A stretch of DNA of 64,000 nucleotides from assembly GCF_004011885.1 (NCBI RefSeq), contig NZ_SBEF01000002.1:62001-126000 (forward strand). Reading direction: 5' to 3'. Position numbers and translations under genes: made by a program. This stretch comes from Serratia microhaemolytica. GTDB lineage: Bacteria > Pseudomonadota > Gammaproteobacteria > Enterobacterales > Enterobacteriaceae. Of this stretch, positions 17,709-27,715 are shown piece after piece. The notes under the pieces are model-generated. The model saw only the letters and a list, made by a program, of their open reading frames with translations. It did no database searches and was not told the DNA's origin. The stretch's first letter is position 1; every line of letters begins with the position of its first letter.

Positions 17709-20700
17709 CTAGAAGTGATACTTAATCGCCAACTGTGCTGCTGTATCGCTGTAGCTGGAACTGCCCATTTGATAAGTGATGTAACCAGAAATATCCCACT
17801 GATTGGTCAATTGACCATCAACACCCAATTTCAGCTCGGCAATATTACTGGTGCCATCCTGTTCCAGTTTGTAGCCATCCATGACACTGGCAAACTTGTT
17901 GCTGTTGTACAGCCAGTTTGCTTCAACAAACGGTTGGAAGGTACGCATATTTCCCTTGGTTCCGGTACGTGTCAGCAAGAAGGTCTTCACACCCAGACGC
18001 GCTTGCAGGTTGCCATCACCATCACCACTAACCCGAGTGCCATTCGCTTCAACGTGGTCATCAGCCTTCACCCCTTGCCAAACCAGTTGCGCCTGTGGTT
18101 GTACAAACCAGGAGAAGTTTCTTGCCCCACTCTCCAGCAGCTTGAATGCGTATCCGCCTTCAATCGCAGCAGTAAAGCCCTTCGATTTATAGCTCTCTTC
18201 CGCTAAACCCTGGCCGCTGACCTTGTTGTCGAACCAACTGTATTGCAGTGAAGTATCCGCATACCAACCAGACTGGTTGATCCCGCGTGCATACCAAGTG
18301 GCATACAGGCCAACGCTATAACCATCCACTTTACCATCGGCTTTGTAACCAGTCAGATTGGCGGTATTGCTGCTCTTACTGCTACCGTATCCAGCCATCA
18401 CCCCAAGATTCAATTTACCCGCGTTAGACGGTACCCACTGGAATATGTTGCCACCGAGCTGTACTAAATAACGATCAGTACGCATCTTCACCTGACCGCT
18501 ATCATCGTGCGAACGGGTCTGACCAGTTTTAGTCCGTAGCCACATACTGGCAATGCTTGAATCACTCTTCTTGGCCAGCAGATGCGGCATCTGACCTAAA
18601 CGATCCTGCAAACGGAAGGTTAACAGATTATTGGCTGCTGCCAGGTTACCCGCATAGGCGGCCGCTTCTGGACGACGAACCTCCGGTTCAGCGGCAACGT
18701 CTGGTGCAGGGGCTGATGGAGCATCTGGCGCAGGGACTGATGGAGCGTCGGGAGCCGGCGCTGATGCGGCATCAGGAGCAGGGGTGGCATCGGCTGAAGT
18801 CTCAACGCGTTGCGCAGATTTGGCTCCCTGCAACGAACTGTGCAGATACCAACTGGATGGATTAGCGCCCCTACCCTGCTGTAAAAAGTAGTCGTGTGCA
18901 CCGGCAACAATGCGCCCTTCCTGCACAAACTTACCGATTGATCTGCCGCTGACCTTAATCAGCTCAATACCTCGCAGCGCCAAAGCACCTCGACCACCTA
19001 CGTTATTGACACTCACTCGGGTCGTGCCCTGCACATTACCATTGATAACCAGCGTATCAACAACCGAGTCATCATCACCATTTAGCACGCCATCAAATAA
19101 TACCTGTCCATTTTCACCAAGATAGTTACCGTTAATCACCGTCTTATCGCCAGCACGACCATTCGCCATTGAGATGGTGCCGCTATTGACGAAATTATTG
19201 ACGTTGTTAAAGGTGGTTGTCTGCCGTACAGACGGATCACTGCGATTTGCCGTAATCAACAGACCAGCATTAGAGATAAAATTGCCCGTCGCACTACCCA
19301 AGTCGTTAGTACCACCCGAGCTGTCCCAAGTGCCATCGGCACCATTGTGAAAGGTGTTACCCGAACCGGCAAAGGAGACGCTACCCACCAACTGACCGTA
19401 GTTACTGAACGTCGTTACACCACTTGTGGTATGCACCACCTGTTGTGATGATAGGTTGGAAGAGGAGCGGACAATGCCTGAATTGATAACGTTGACATTG
19501 TTGCTACCTCTGAGCATTAACGCCCCTTGTTTGCCTTCAACCCTGCTGTCACGGTCAATATTCAGTAACAGATCACCAACCCCAGAGTGCCAGGCTTCAA
19601 TACCATACCCGTTCACACCGACGACATTACCGGTGGTGGTGATCGCGAGTAATCCCTTGCCCGCATTCTGGGCTAAAATCCCCTCATCGTAGCCTTCGGC
19701 ATCAGCTACGTTGATGATTAAATCGGAACCGTTAACACTGTTATAGGCAAAAACACCAGACTGACTTCTTCCGACCACCTTTTGGGTAGTGGTGATATTG
19801 ACTGAACCCGTACCGGCGTTATAGGCATAAATACCGGAGTTGTAACCAGAAACATTGGCTGCTTTGATGGTTAGGTTAGTGCCTCTATTATTCAAGGCAT
19901 AAATACCGAACTCTTTGTTACCGACCACATTTTTGGCATCAATAGAGAGTGAACCACTGCCTTGATTTTGTGATTGAATACCTGAGTAATCACCATAGAC
20001 CTCATTGGCAGTGATGTTCAGGTCAGTACCGCTGTTTTTAGCATGAATGCCATATTGATGTGTACCAATCGCCTTAATTTTGCTCAGGATAGACAAAGCG
20101 CCTGTGCCGGTATTTACAGCAGAGACACCACTATTACCAGACACTTCCATGCTGTTTACTTTCAAATTATTGCCCGCATTTTCAGCATAAATACCGTGCT
20201 GTCGGACACCTTCAACCATGCCGTAGGTGTCAATAAACATGTCGCCAGTGCCACTGTTTTTGGCATAAATACCATGTTCTTGGCCCTGGACATGGTTGGC
20301 CACTATCTCGACCATACGCGAAGCAGCATCAACATGGATACCATCATTCATCAACCCAACCACTCGACCATTCGTGCCGATTTTTACTCGACCAAACAAA
20401 TTCGATTTCGGTGTTATCTTTACCGAGATACCGTTATTAGCCCCGATAATTTTCGAACTATAATTATCATCAAAATAAGCAGAATAAATCGCATCCAAGC
20501 GAAGAGCATCACCAAACAGCGTTTCAATTCCAAAACCACGTTCTGTCGTCACATTTATTGATGTATTTTTCAACGATTGCGTTTCATCAAAAACTTCATC
20601 TGACGCACCAGAGCAATTAAAAGTCAATGCTCCTTCATGTATTAGAGCACAACTACCGGCTTGAGCTGCGCCACTAAAGCAGCTCAATATCAGACTACTT

Positions 20701-20756
20701 AATAATGCGTATTTACTGTTTTTCTTGTAAGCCCAGTATGAATTCCGTTTTGACAT
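17709..20756 (-). CDS. Type Va autotransporter adhesin-like protein 1 (tandem paralogue)
   Basis: A 1015-residue autotransporter. An extended signal peptide ends SCFSGAAQA before GSC. The passenger (about residues 35-560) is built of rungs of 22-26 residues of the form GIYAKNSGTGxLxI..., alternating GSG and GTDL types, as expected of a right-handed beta-helix. A PATR-like segment and a linker of four APAPDAPS octapeptides (18690-18785) follow. The last about 265 residues form the outer-membrane barrel, ending in AIKYHF with the terminal phenylalanine. No catalytic motif is seen; a surface adhesin or biofilm role is inferred only. Two cysteines sit 14 residues apart just after the signal peptide. 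AGGAG precedes the ATG. It is paralogous to the next two genes. Confidence 0.88.
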   Translation of the reverse strand: MSKRNSYWAYKKNSKYALLSSLILSCFSGAAQAGSCALIHEGALTFNCSGASDEVFDETQSLKNTSINVTTERGFGIETLFGDALRLDAIYSAYFDDNYSSKIIGANNGISVKITPKSNLFGRVKIGTNGRVVGLMNDGIHVDAASRMVEIVANHVQGQEHGIYAKNSGTGDMFIDTYGMVEGVRQHGIYAENAGNNLKVNSMEVSGNSGVSAVNTGTGALSILSKIKAIGTHQYGIHAKNSGTDLNITANEVYGDYSGIQSQNQGSGSLSIDAKNVVGNKEFGIYALNNRGTNLTIKAANVSGYNSGIYAYNAGTGSVNITTTQKVVGRSQSGVFAYNSVNGSDLIINVADAEGYDEGILAQNAGKGLLAITTTGNVVGVNGYGIEAWHSGVGDLLLNIDRDSRVEGKQGALMLRGSNNVNVINSGIVRSSSNLSSQQVVHTTSGVTTFSNYGQLVGSVSFAGSGNTFHNGADGTWDSSGGTNDLGSATGNFISNAGLLITANRSDPSVRQTTTFNNVNNFVNSGTISMANGRAGDKTVINGNYLGENGQVLFDGVLNGDDDSVVDTLVINGNVQGTTRVSVNNVGGRGALALRGIELIKVSGRSIGKFVQEGRIVAGAHDYFLQQGRGANPSSWYLHSSLQGAKSAQRVETSADATPAPDAASAPAPDAPSVPAPDAPSAPAPDVAAEPEVRRPEAAAYAGNLAAANNLLTFRLQDRLGQMPHLLAKKSDSSIASMWLRTKTGQTRSHDDSGQVKMRTDRYLVQLGGNIFQWVPSNAGKLNLGVMAGYGSSKSSNTANLTGYKADGKVDGYSVGLYATWYARGINQSGWYADTSLQYSWFDNKVSGQGLAEESYKSKGFTAAIEGGYAFKLLESGARNFSWFVQPQAQLVWQGVKADDHVEANGTRVSGDGDGNLQARLGVKTFLLTRTGTKGNMRTFQPFVEANWLYNSNKFASVMDGYKLEQDGTSNIAELKLGVDGQLTNQWDISGYITYQMGSSSYSDTAAQLAIKYHF
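18690..18785 (-). repeat. Four 24-bp tandem repeats encoding Pro/Ala/Asp octapeptides
   Basis: Four units of 24 bp (18690-18713, 18714-18737, 18738-18761, 18762-18785) encode TPAPDAAS, APAPDAPS, VPAPDAPS and APAPDVAA. They sit in the linker between passenger and barrel of the first autotransporter. Because the unit is a multiple of three, copy-number change would alter linker length without shifting frame. Confidence 0.85.
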
Positions 20757-20860
20757 CGAGAAGCACTCCTAAAAATATGAAGTATTAGCCACTGCCGTCA
20801 CTGACGACATGATTTTTTAGATCACTTAATCAACACACCTACCGCATCGATCATCGGAAT

Positions 20861-20891
20861 CAGGGGGCTAAATAAGTCAAACAGCCCCCTG
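20861..20891 (-). terminator. Hairpin after second autotransporter
   Basis: A 9-bp perfect stem (CAGGGGGCT at 20861-20869, complement at 20883-20891) lies 30 bp after the stop codon. No U-tract follows on the minus strand, so read-through into the first autotransporter gene is possible. Confidence 0.45.
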
Positions 20892-20920
20892 CCTGAATGC
20901 CGAATAACGACTATCTGTGA

Positions 20921-23900
20921 TTAAAAATGGTACTTGACAGACAACTGTGCTGCGGTATCGCTATAACGAGACTGACCAAGTTGTTGAGTAATGTGACCTG
21001 AGAGATCCCACTGACGACCTAATTGACCATCAACACCCAACTTCAACTCAGCAATATTATCCGCACCATCCTGGCTAACCGTGATGCCATCCATCACGCT
21101 GCTAAACGATTTACTGTTATGCAACCAGTTTGCCTGCACGAAGGGCTGGAAAACACGTGCCGGCTGCTGCTCACTGCTACCATTCAGTTGTAGGAAGGCT
21201 TTGACCCCAAGACGACTTTGTAAATTACCATCGCCATCAGCGCTGACACGGGTACCATTCGCCTCAACATGCTGATCGGCACGTACTGCCTGCCAAGTTA
21301 GCTGTGCTTGTGGCTGGATAAAGGCAGCGACACTCTTCGTTTCATTCTGGTTAACTTTAAAGGAATACCCCGCTTCAACAGCGGTGGTGACCCCTTTCGA
21401 CTTGTAGTTCTCTTCAGCAAGCCCTTCACCACTGACGGTGTTATCGAAGCGGTTATATTGCATCCAGCTATCCAGGTACCACCCCAACTGATCGTGTTGC
21501 TGTGCATACCAGGTGAGATAGATACCAAAACCATAACCATCGACCTTACCATCTGCACGATAACCGCTCAGATCGGAGAAACTGCGACTTTTGCTATTGG
21601 CATACCCAGCCATCAGGCCAAGGTTAACTTGACCAAGCTCCGGTTGCTGCCACTGCGCAATATTGCCGCCCAATTGCACCAGATAACGATCGGCCTCCGT
21701 ATTCACCTGGCCACTCTTGTCACGTGAACGGTTATGGCCTGCGGCAGTGCGCAACCACATACTGCTGACACCGGTCTCTCCACTGACGGGATCAAAATAG
21801 ACGGTTTCACCTAAACGATCTTGTAGTCGACTATTCAGCAAACTGTTGGCGGCAGCCAAGTTACTGGCATAAGCGGTTGCTTCAGGACGATGAGTATGAA
21901 CTGCATTCGGATCATCAAACACCGGTGTACTGGCATAATTGATACCATCTGGCGAAGGCATTGCTGCACTCAGGTTATCGAAGGCAGTACGTATCCGCTT
22001 GCTGGTCAGATACCAACTGCCGACCTGGCGTCCATTACTGCCATCCCCAGCCGTCAGTGTGTAATCATAGGCACCAGCAGCAATACGCCCTGCGGAGAAT
22101 GAACCAAGAAGAGTGCCGGTCACACGGATCAACTCAATGCCATTCAGCACCTCTGCGCCAACACCACCAATGTTGGAAACGGAAACCGAAGACGAACCAT
22201 AGAGATTTCCGTTAATAACTAGCTGATCTGACAAAGAGTCATCACCATCCAATTGAACATCAAACAGCAGTGTGCCATTAGAACCAATGTAATCACCATT
22301 GATCACCGTGGTATCGCCGGCGCGGCCATTCGCCATACTAATGATGCCACTGTTAGACACAGCCCCTTTCAAGTTCAAGGTCGTCGTCTGTGCAGTGTTC
22401 ACCGATTTATTGGCCATAAGCATCGTGCCAGCATTGTTTACAGTGGTGGGATGATCGCTACCGAAATCACTGGTACTGCCACTGAGATCCCAAGTCGCCC
22501 CCACATTGTTAATAAAGGTGCTCGGGCCATCGCTGAATGAAACACCGCCTTGCATAAGGCCCTGATTAATAAATCCTACTTCTCCTTTTGCCCGCACAGC
22601 TATTTTTGAGCTGTCTCTAGAACTGGTTCGAATCACACCATTATTAGTTAATTCAATGCCTTTTTGCGCAGTAAGATTAAGTGCTGTATTGGCGCCTTCC
22701 ACCATGCTACCGGAAGAGATAGTGACCTTTAATTTACTGTTGCCAGCATCAGCTTCAATGCCATTGCCCTGTGAGGCTGTGACCATTCCGCGAGTGGTGA
22801 TCGATGTGTTGCCTGAACCGGAGTTATTAACTTTAATAGCGTTGCGATAACCGGTCACATTTGCAACATCAACAACAACATTACCAACGGCATTATTGTG
22901 CAGCAGATTGATTGCATCTTCGCTGGCACTGGAAACAGTGCCGTTCGTTGTCAGTGTTAGCCCTTTCTCGCCAGCATTGATGATTGAAATTGCGGTCAGC
23001 AGACTAGTCACATCGCGTACATTCAAGCTGCTGCTTTCACCCTTATTATCCAAAACAATGCCGTTCCCTTTACTGGCTCTGACATTAGCGGCAGTGACAT
23101 TCAGTGCGCCCGAACCGTTATTTTTGGCATAGATACCGTGACGATAAGCGGAAACATTGCCCGCTGTTAGTGACAGCGCGCCACTACTGTTAAGCAACTC
23201 AATCGCATCGCCCGCTCTCGCCGTGACGTTCGCAGCAGTCACATTCAACCCAGCACTACCGCTGTTTTGCGCATAAATTCCTTGGCTGTAGCCCAAGACA
23301 TCATTCACTGCGATATTGAGGCGGGTTCCTGCCGCAGAGTTTATGGCATTAACACCATACCCTTTACTGCCGACAATCTTGCCACTGCTGCTAATACTTA
23401 ACTCACCCGAACCACTGTTGTGTGCCCGAATACCATAATAATCAGCATTAACGTTAGCAGTACTGATGGTTAAATCAGTACCGTTATTATTGGTAGCATC
23501 AATACCATAATTCTGGGTGGCAGTGAGATCACCCCTGGCAATAATGGATAACTTTCCCGAACCGTAATTATTGGCAACAATCGCACTACGGCCAGAAACC
23601 TTATTGACGTCAATATTCAGATCGACACCACGGTTAGTGGCGATAATGCCATCACCACTATGCCCACTCACTGTACCGCTGCTGGTAATCGAAAACTCAC
23701 CACCAAGATTGCTGGCATTGATACCATTGACACCACCAAACACATCATTGACCGATATCTTGAGCCGCGTTTTTGGGTTGTGCAAATAGATCCCATCCTG
23801 CCTAATCCCGGTGATCGTGCCATTGCTGACGATAACACCATAGTCACTAGCTTCTAGATAGAAACCGTAATCACCCCCCGTGATCTGCGAGTGGTATGAG

Positions 23901-24205
23901 TCAACAAAATAGGCCAGATCAGAAAAGATCAAGCGAAATGCATCCCCCCTAAGCACTTCAAGACCAAAGCCTTCCTCGGTTACGAGCGCCAAGTAAGCCC
24001 CCTCGGGGAAAGTAGGTTGTGTATCTGTTGCACTATCAGCAGCGCCGGTACAGTGATAAACACGACTAGTTGCTGACTGAACAGTACAACTTCCTGCATG
24101 AGCCATACCACTCAAACAACTTAAGATCACACTGCTCAACAGAGTACGTGTGAGTAATTTGCTACTGTTTCTTTTGTACTTTTGATCTAAATTCCGTTTG
24201 GACAT
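20921..24205 (-). CDS. Type Va autotransporter adhesin-like protein 2 (tandem paralogue)
   Basis: About 1094 residues with the same plan as its neighbours. A long signal peptide (MSKRNLDQKYKRN... ending LSGMAHA) is followed by GSC and a second cysteine (YHC) 13-14 residues later. The conserved EEGFGLEVLRGDAFRL cap comes next, then many GIxAxNxGxGxLxI beta-helix rungs. GNVSAYRHGIYAKNNGSG and similar near-identical rungs show internal duplication. A PATR-like segment precedes the linker and the 265-residue barrel, which ends LSVKYHF. ATG 24205 was chosen over the in-frame TTG one codon upstream; AGGGG lies 9 nt before it. Function unknown; adhesion or self-association would be the usual guess. 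Confidence 0.88.
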   Translation of the reverse strand: MSKRNLDQKYKRNSSKLLTRTLLSSVILSCLSGMAHAGSCTVQSATSRVYHCTGAADSATDTQPTFPEGAYLALVTEEGFGLEVLRGDAFRLIFSDLAYFVDSYHSQITGGDYGFYLEASDYGVIVSNGTITGIRQDGIYLHNPKTRLKISVNDVFGGVNGINASNLGGEFSITSSGTVSGHSGDGIIATNRGVDLNIDVNKVSGRSAIVANNYGSGKLSIIARGDLTATQNYGIDATNNNGTDLTISTANVNADYYGIRAHNSGSGELSISSSGKIVGSKGYGVNAINSAAGTRLNIAVNDVLGYSQGIYAQNSGSAGLNVTAANVTARAGDAIELLNSSGALSLTAGNVSAYRHGIYAKNNGSGALNVTAANVRASKGNGIVLDNKGESSSLNVRDVTSLLTAISIINAGEKGLTLTTNGTVSSASEDAINLLHNNAVGNVVVDVANVTGYRNAIKVNNSGSGNTSITTRGMVTASQGNGIEADAGNSKLKVTISSGSMVEGANTALNLTAQKGIELTNNGVIRTSSRDSSKIAVRAKGEVGFINQGLMQGGVSFSDGPSTFINNVGATWDLSGSTSDFGSDHPTTVNNAGTMLMANKSVNTAQTTTLNLKGAVSNSGIISMANGRAGDTTVINGDYIGSNGTLLFDVQLDGDDSLSDQLVINGNLYGSSSVSVSNIGGVGAEVLNGIELIRVTGTLLGSFSAGRIAAGAYDYTLTAGDGSNGRQVGSWYLTSKRIRTAFDNLSAAMPSPDGINYASTPVFDDPNAVHTHRPEATAYASNLAAANSLLNSRLQDRLGETVYFDPVSGETGVSSMWLRTAAGHNRSRDKSGQVNTEADRYLVQLGGNIAQWQQPELGQVNLGLMAGYANSKSRSFSDLSGYRADGKVDGYGFGIYLTWYAQQHDQLGWYLDSWMQYNRFDNTVSGEGLAEENYKSKGVTTAVEAGYSFKVNQNETKSVAAFIQPQAQLTWQAVRADQHVEANGTRVSADGDGNLQSRLGVKAFLQLNGSSEQQPARVFQPFVQANWLHNSKSFSSVMDGITVSQDGADNIAELKLGVDGQLGRQWDLSGHITQQLGQSRYSDTAAQLSVKYHF

Positions 24206-24273
24206 CAAAATTTACCCCTATCGGTATAAGAAAACCACCGCCGTCACCAACGGCAACAGAGCGCACCATATGT

Positions 24274-24289
24274 TTAAATATGTTACATT
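24274..24289 (-). promoter_or_regulatory. Conserved promoter-region element of autotransporter 2
   Basis: Sixteen bases are identical to those upstream of autotransporter 3 (27776-27791) at nearly the same distance from the start codon. A further shared TTATCACTTTTT lies about 50 bp upstream of each. A small hairpin follows between this element and the ribosome-binding site (24240-24254, GCCGT-CACCA-ACGGC). This indicates that the 5' regulatory region was duplicated with the gene. Confidence 0.55.
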
Positions 24290-24389
24290 GTTAATGATGT
24301 CTAATGAATAGAAACAGAAGGATTATTTATCACTTTTTGTTTTTAAAAAAATCAAACAACCATAAAAAAATTATAAATAGATATAAAAT

Positions 24390-24412
24390 CGGGCTATATG
24401 AACTATAGCCCG
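24390..24412 (-). terminator. Intrinsic terminator after third autotransporter
   Basis: On the minus strand a 9-bp stem (CGGGCTATA with complement, 5-nt loop) is followed by ATTTTATAT. It lies 28 bp after the stop codon of the third autotransporter gene. Confidence 0.7.
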
Positions 24413-24439
24413 ACAACGCATCTATATTAATAATCAGTT

Positions 24440-27400
24440 TTAAAAGTGATACTTAAGGGATATTTGTGCAGATGTGTCGCTGTAACGTGCCTGCCCCACC
24501 TGTTGGGTCAGATGACCAGAGAGATCCCACTGACGATTGAGCTGACCATCAACACCCAATTTCAACTCAGCAATGTTGTCAGCCCCATCCTGAGTTACTC
24601 GGACACTGTTCATCACGCTGCCGAAAGACTTGCTGTTATGCAGCCAGTTCGCTTCAACAAATGGACGGAATGCGCGCGCCTTCTCCTTCTCGACACCGGT
24701 ATGCAGTTGTAAGAAGGCTTTCACGCCCAGTCGGCTTTGCAAATTACCGTCACCATCACCGCTGACTAGGGTGCCATTGGCTTCAATATGCTGATCAGCG
24801 CGCACTGCCTGCCAGGTCAACTGTGCCTGAGGCTGAACAAAACCCACCACACTCTTGGCTCCATTCTCTGCGACTTTAAAGGTATAACCCCCTTCTAGCG
24901 CCGCAGTTACCCCCTTCGATTTGTATTTCTCTTCAGCCAAGCCTTGACCACTTACCGTGTTATCAAAACGGTTATATTGCGCCCAGCTATCCAGATACCA
25001 GCCCAAATGGTCACTGTGCTGTGCGTACCAAGTGGCATAGAGACCAACACCGTAACCTTCTACTTTGCCGTCAGCACGGTAGCCACTGATATCTGAATCA
25101 CTACGGCTCTTGCTGTGGGCATAGCCGGCCATTACACCCAAGTTAAACTGCCCCACACCCTGTTGCTGCCACTGGACAAGATTGCCCCCCAACTGCAACA
25201 GATAACGGTCAGCTTCACTGTTTATCTGACCACTCTGATCGCGTGAACGATTCTGACCCGCTTCAGTACGCAGCCACATGCTGCTGACACTGCCCTCAGC
25301 ACTCAGCGGATTGAGATAAGCGGTATCCCCCAAGCGATCACCGACCCGGCTAGTTAACAGGCTATTGGCGGCAGCCAAGTTGCTGGCGTAAACCGTCGCT
25401 TCAGGACGCTGGGTCTGTACTGCATTAGGATCATCATGTTCCAGAGTATTCACATATCCAGTCCCATCCTGAGCAGGGGCATCAGGGGCGTAAGGATAAC
25501 CCGCTCCAGCACTATCAGGTGCTGGCGCACCAGGATATCCAGCGTCATCAGGTACTGGCGCACTGAGGTTTCTAAACGCGGTGCGTATTCTACTGCTCGT
25601 CAAATACCAACTTCCTACCCTTCTGCCATTTCTACCATCACCCGATACCAGGAAGTAATCATAAGCACCACCGGCAATACGCCCTGAGATCAACTGGGCA
25701 TTGGATCGACCAGAAACACGGATCAACTCAATACCATTCAGCGTTTGTGCACCACTGCCGCCAGCATTATTAACCACCACGGTTGAGTTACCACTGATAT
25801 CGCCGTTAATCAGCAGCTTATCTGTGCGTGAACGGTCATCCGCCAATGCGGTATCAAAGATCAAAAACCCGTTCACACCAATGTAATTGCCATTGATGAT
25901 GGTAGTATCACCGGCTCTGCCATTCGCCATAGTGAGGGTGCCACCGTTAATAAAGGTGCCGACATTGTTGAATGTGGTAGTCTGCGCTGAACTTACCGCG
26001 CGGTTGGCGGTTATTATCGTGCCGCTGTTCGTCACTAGGCCACAATTACAGGTAATTGATGAATCAACGTTGAAGTTGTTAGTACCGCCACTGGTATCCC
26101 AAACCGCACCCAGATTATTGTTAACATTCTGTTTACCGCCACCCAGTGAAAGCGTTCCCAACAAATATCCGCTATTGTTAACAAAGGTGTTACCACGAGA
26201 ATCGATTGCGGTGTCTGCCGAGTTACGTGTTATGTTCTGTATGACTCCATCATTGATGATGTCAAGCTGCGGACCTACGCCTCCTACGCCCCTGAGTTGC
26301 ATTGCGGCCTCTTTGCCTTCAACCACACTGCCGGAGTGAACACGGACACGCACATTACTTCCTGCTGAGGGGTAGTGAACAATAATACCTACACCTGACT
26401 GGCCGGTGACTGTACCTCGGGTATCAATGTTCACATCACCCCGCCCTTGTTTGATCGCCTGGATCCCAACTTTATAACCATAAACATTATTGACATCTAT
26501 CGTTAACTCATCTCCAGCCCGTTGGCTCGCATAAATACCAGTATGGGAATCGGCTAAAACAAGTCCCGAATTGTAAATACGCGTGTTGCCAATACCACCA
26601 TTTGTCACATGTATCCCATGGACGTAACCGTGAACATACTTTGTATTGATCGTAATGTCGGTGGCTTTTGAATAGAGCCGATTAACAGCTCTAATTCCAG
26701 CACCTCGCTCACCAAAAGTATTGGCGTTGTTAATCGTCAAAGCGCCACTATTACTCTGTTCAGCAAAAATACCATCGAGCGCCCCAGCAACCGACTCAAC
26801 ATTGATATCCAACGATGTACCATTATTTTTGGCATAAACACCATAGCCAGATTCACCAGATATCTCGCCGTTAGAGCTAATACTTAATTTACCAGTACCA
26901 TTATTTTCCGCAAAGATACCATCGGTATGCCCACGTACTTCTAAGCCATTGATAATCAAATCCGTTCCGCTATTTTTAGCATTAATTCCTTCATAATGAG
27001 TACCGACAACCTCTCCTTCAGCTGTGATGGATAAAGATTCTTTACCACTATTTTGAGCAAGAATCCCGTGCCGACCACCAACATTATTAGCATTAATACT
27101 TAATGATAAGCCCTTATTATTAGCTTCAATACCCGCACCTGTTACACCTTCGACGCGACCAGAACTATTGATAACGGCTTTACCTTGAAGCTGATCAAGG
27201 TAGATACCTCGATGTTGACCAAAAACATCATTCACATCTATCCGCGACGTACCGGAATACATTGTGGCTTTGCTGTCGAAGTGAATACCATCTCCTCTAT
27301 GGCCAATTATTGTACCATTGCTTAAAATATGCGAGCCAGCGCTATAACCTTCATGCTTGGAATAAATACCATGCATATCTCCTTTGATATAGGATCCCAT

Positions 27401-27709
27401 CCTGTCCGAAAACCTGAAAAAGGTATTTTTCATATTAAATGTGAAAGCATTACCGGACCATGTTTCAATACCAAATCCATTCTTGGTATTAATATATAAC
27501 AACTCATCGTTGAAGATCTGCGATTTATCGGTCATCCCGTTGGCTGCACCTGAACAATCATAGTCAAGTTTGAGCGACGGTACCTTGGCACAACTCCCCG
27601 CATGAGCCATGCCACTCAAGCAACTTAAAACCACACTACTCAGCAGGCTACGATGTAGCAGCTTCCCTTTGAAATAATTACATTTTTTTCTTGTATTCAA
27701 CTTTAACAT
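24440..27709 (-). CDS. Type Va autotransporter adhesin-like protein 3 (tandem paralogue)
   Basis: About 1089 residues. The signal peptide ends LSGMAHA, followed by GSC and a second cysteine in DYDC, the same cap as in the two neighbours. The rungs follow the GI.A.N.GTGKLSI pattern. The passenger also contains an unusual CNC (SITCNCGLVTNSG) near residue 560. The linker is rich in Pro, Ala, Asp and Tyr (GYPGAPAPDSAGAGYP). The barrel ends ISLKYHF. Barrel and pre-barrel are more alike between proteins 2 and 3 than either is to protein 1, suggesting the order of duplication. ATG 27709 is preferred over 27715 because GAGG then lies 9 nt upstream. Function unknown. Confidence 0.88.
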   Translation of the reverse strand: MLKLNTRKKCNYFKGKLLHRSLLSSVVLSCLSGMAHAGSCAKVPSLKLDYDCSGAANGMTDKSQIFNDELLYINTKNGFGIETWSGNAFTFNMKNTFFRFSDRMGSYIKGDMHGIYSKHEGYSAGSHILSNGTIIGHRGDGIHFDSKATMYSGTSRIDVNDVFGQHRGIYLDQLQGKAVINSSGRVEGVTGAGIEANNKGLSLSINANNVGGRHGILAQNSGKESLSITAEGEVVGTHYEGINAKNSGTDLIINGLEVRGHTDGIFAENNGTGKLSISSNGEISGESGYGVYAKNNGTSLDINVESVAGALDGIFAEQSNSGALTINNANTFGERGAGIRAVNRLYSKATDITINTKYVHGYVHGIHVTNGGIGNTRIYNSGLVLADSHTGIYASQRAGDELTIDVNNVYGYKVGIQAIKQGRGDVNIDTRGTVTGQSGVGIIVHYPSAGSNVRVRVHSGSVVEGKEAAMQLRGVGGVGPQLDIINDGVIQNITRNSADTAIDSRGNTFVNNSGYLLGTLSLGGGKQNVNNNLGAVWDTSGGTNNFNVDSSITCNCGLVTNSGTIITANRAVSSAQTTTFNNVGTFINGGTLTMANGRAGDTTIINGNYIGVNGFLIFDTALADDRSRTDKLLINGDISGNSTVVVNNAGGSGAQTLNGIELIRVSGRSNAQLISGRIAGGAYDYFLVSGDGRNGRRVGSWYLTSSRIRTAFRNLSAPVPDDAGYPGAPAPDSAGAGYPYAPDAPAQDGTGYVNTLEHDDPNAVQTQRPEATVYASNLAAANSLLTSRVGDRLGDTAYLNPLSAEGSVSSMWLRTEAGQNRSRDQSGQINSEADRYLLQLGGNLVQWQQQGVGQFNLGVMAGYAHSKSRSDSDISGYRADGKVEGYGVGLYATWYAQHSDHLGWYLDSWAQYNRFDNTVSGQGLAEEKYKSKGVTAALEGGYTFKVAENGAKSVVGFVQPQAQLTWQAVRADQHIEANGTLVSGDGDGNLQSRLGVKAFLQLHTGVEKEKARAFRPFVEANWLHNSKSFGSVMNSVRVTQDGADNIAELKLGVDGQLNRQWDLSGHLTQQVGQARYSDTSAQISLKYHF

Positions 27710-27715
27710 CAACAT

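Noticed and set aside
19400-20400. Regularly spaced repeats suggesting a CRISPR-like or satellite array
   Set aside because: The periodicity comes from beta-helix rungs (about 23-25 codons) of the autotransporter passengers; units are diverged and in frame, without spacers.
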